Shown here piece after piece: positions 4,666 to 5,085 of a DNA stretch of 5,085 nt (its first letter is position 1; every line of letters starts with the position of its first letter). The stretch is taken from positions 1 through 5,085 of the forward strand of contig CASEEB010000342.1 in the NCBI GenBank assembly GCA_949286815.1, given 5' to 3'. The stretch comes from an uncultured Eubacteriales bacterium (GTDB lineage: Bacteria > Bacillota > Clostridia > Oscillospirales > CAG-272). The notes under the pieces were generated by a model. It was not told the DNA's origin. It saw only the letters and a program-made list of their open reading frames with translations, and did not search any database. Made by a program: the position numbers and the translations under genes.

Positions 4666-5085
4666 ATGAAAAAAACTATATCAATATCAATCTTACTCGT
4701 CGTGATTGTCATGTCCCTGACATCTTGTATGACGGTAGACCAGGTAATGAACGAAGAAACGGCGGATATTCCCGACCTTGACAATCAGGAAAATAACACA
4801 TCATCCGGAGGAAGCGGGGTATCGGAAAGATTTCAGTATATGAAAGCAGATCTTTCTGAATATGTAACGCTCTCCGCTTATACCGGTCTTGACGTTGAGG
4901 TCGAGTATGTCGAAGTCAGTGACGAAGAGCTTGACGGCGCTATCAATAGTATAGAGAAACAGTACGGAGTTGAGGAAATAACCGATGAGGTGGCATCCGT
5001 TGTCTCTGACGGAGAATGTACCTCCGCCGAGGATTTCCGCGAGTATTACCGTGAAGTGTACAGAGAGTCGCTGTATCGTACGGTG
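4666..5085 (+). CDS. Trigger-factor-like lipoprotein, N-terminal part
   Basis: The reading frame is open to the window edge (140 codons seen), so the protein is incomplete. A lipoprotein signal is clear: MKKT, a hydrophobic core at 5-18 and the lipobox LTSC with Cys21 as the predicted lipidated residue, placing the protein on the outer face of the membrane. A low-complexity acidic and Ser/Gly linker follows (about 25-55). Residues 62-100, LSEYVTLSAYTGLDVEVE and VEVSDEELDGAI, match the segment that precedes the FKBP domain in trigger factor. Residues 105-140, EITDEVASVVSDG and SAEDFREYYREVY, match the segment that follows it. The roughly 85-residue isomerase domain normally between them is missing, so a chaperone or holdase role rather than prolyl isomerisation is inferred. 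GGGGG (4656-4660) lies five bases before the ATG. The gene follows the rpmF terminator and is probably a separate unit. Confidence 0.72.
   Translation, partial: MKKTISISILLVVIVMSLTSCMTVDQVMNEETADIPDLDNQENNTSSGGSGVSERFQYMKADLSEYVTLSAYTGLDVEVEYVEVSDEELDGAINSIEKQYGVEEITDEVASVVSDGECTSAEDFREYYREVYRESLYRTV

Noticed and set aside
4487..4669. Plus-strand 60-residue frame whose GTG overlaps the rpmF stop
   Set aside because: The overlap looks like coupling, but the frame runs through the strong terminator at 4517-4564, has no ribosome binding site and shows no domain.

Overview
The window looks like chromosomal DNA from a Firmicute, most likely an uncultured gut-type clostridium. This rests on near-consensus sigma-A promoters (one is a perfect TTGACA-17-TATAAT), strong AAGGAGG-type ribosome binding sites, clostridial-looking protein sequences, the yceD-rpmF pair, and a putative small-RNA gene next to tcdA, as in Bacillus subtilis. 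The genus cannot be set from this sequence. No insertion sequence, CRISPR array, tRNA, rRNA or phage gene is visible.

Minus-strand block (1-2521). From a promoter at 2493-2521 the order is a Nudix hydrolase of the ADP-ribose pyrophosphatase type, a 106-base gap with an operator-like inverted repeat, murQ (MurNAc-6-phosphate etherase), deoC (deoxyribose-phosphate aldolase, start overlapping the murQ stop), a 221-base spacer, and the first 24 codons of a PfkB-type sugar kinase that leaves the window. All four act on sugar phosphates or nucleotide sugars. The block therefore reads as a small salvage cluster feeding peptidoglycan amino sugar and (deoxy)ribose into central metabolism; this grouping is inference.

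Divergent intergenic region (2456-2835). Back-to-back promoters lie with their -35 boxes 8 bases apart. The plus-strand promoter drives about 150 bases that fold by hand into a long interrupted rod ending in seven T's. I interpret this as a 6S RNA gene; the same neighbour (tcdA, formerly yrvM) flanks 6S-1 RNA (bsrA) in B. subtilis. A second structured stretch follows, then tcdA (tRNA t6A dehydratase, 2836-3540).

Plus-strand block (3593-5085). A perfect promoter drives yceD (DUF177) and rpmF (ribosomal protein L32), closed by a good intrinsic terminator at 4517-4564. After it a lipoprotein gene begins and runs off the window. It resembles the secreted trigger-factor-like proteins but appears to lack the FKBP isomerase insert.

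The most noteworthy points are the putative 6S RNA, the FKBP-less trigger-factor-like lipoprotein, the shortened MurQ C-terminus, the altered Nudix box and the CX4C knuckle in L32. I see no convincing evidence for an entirely new multi-gene system here.
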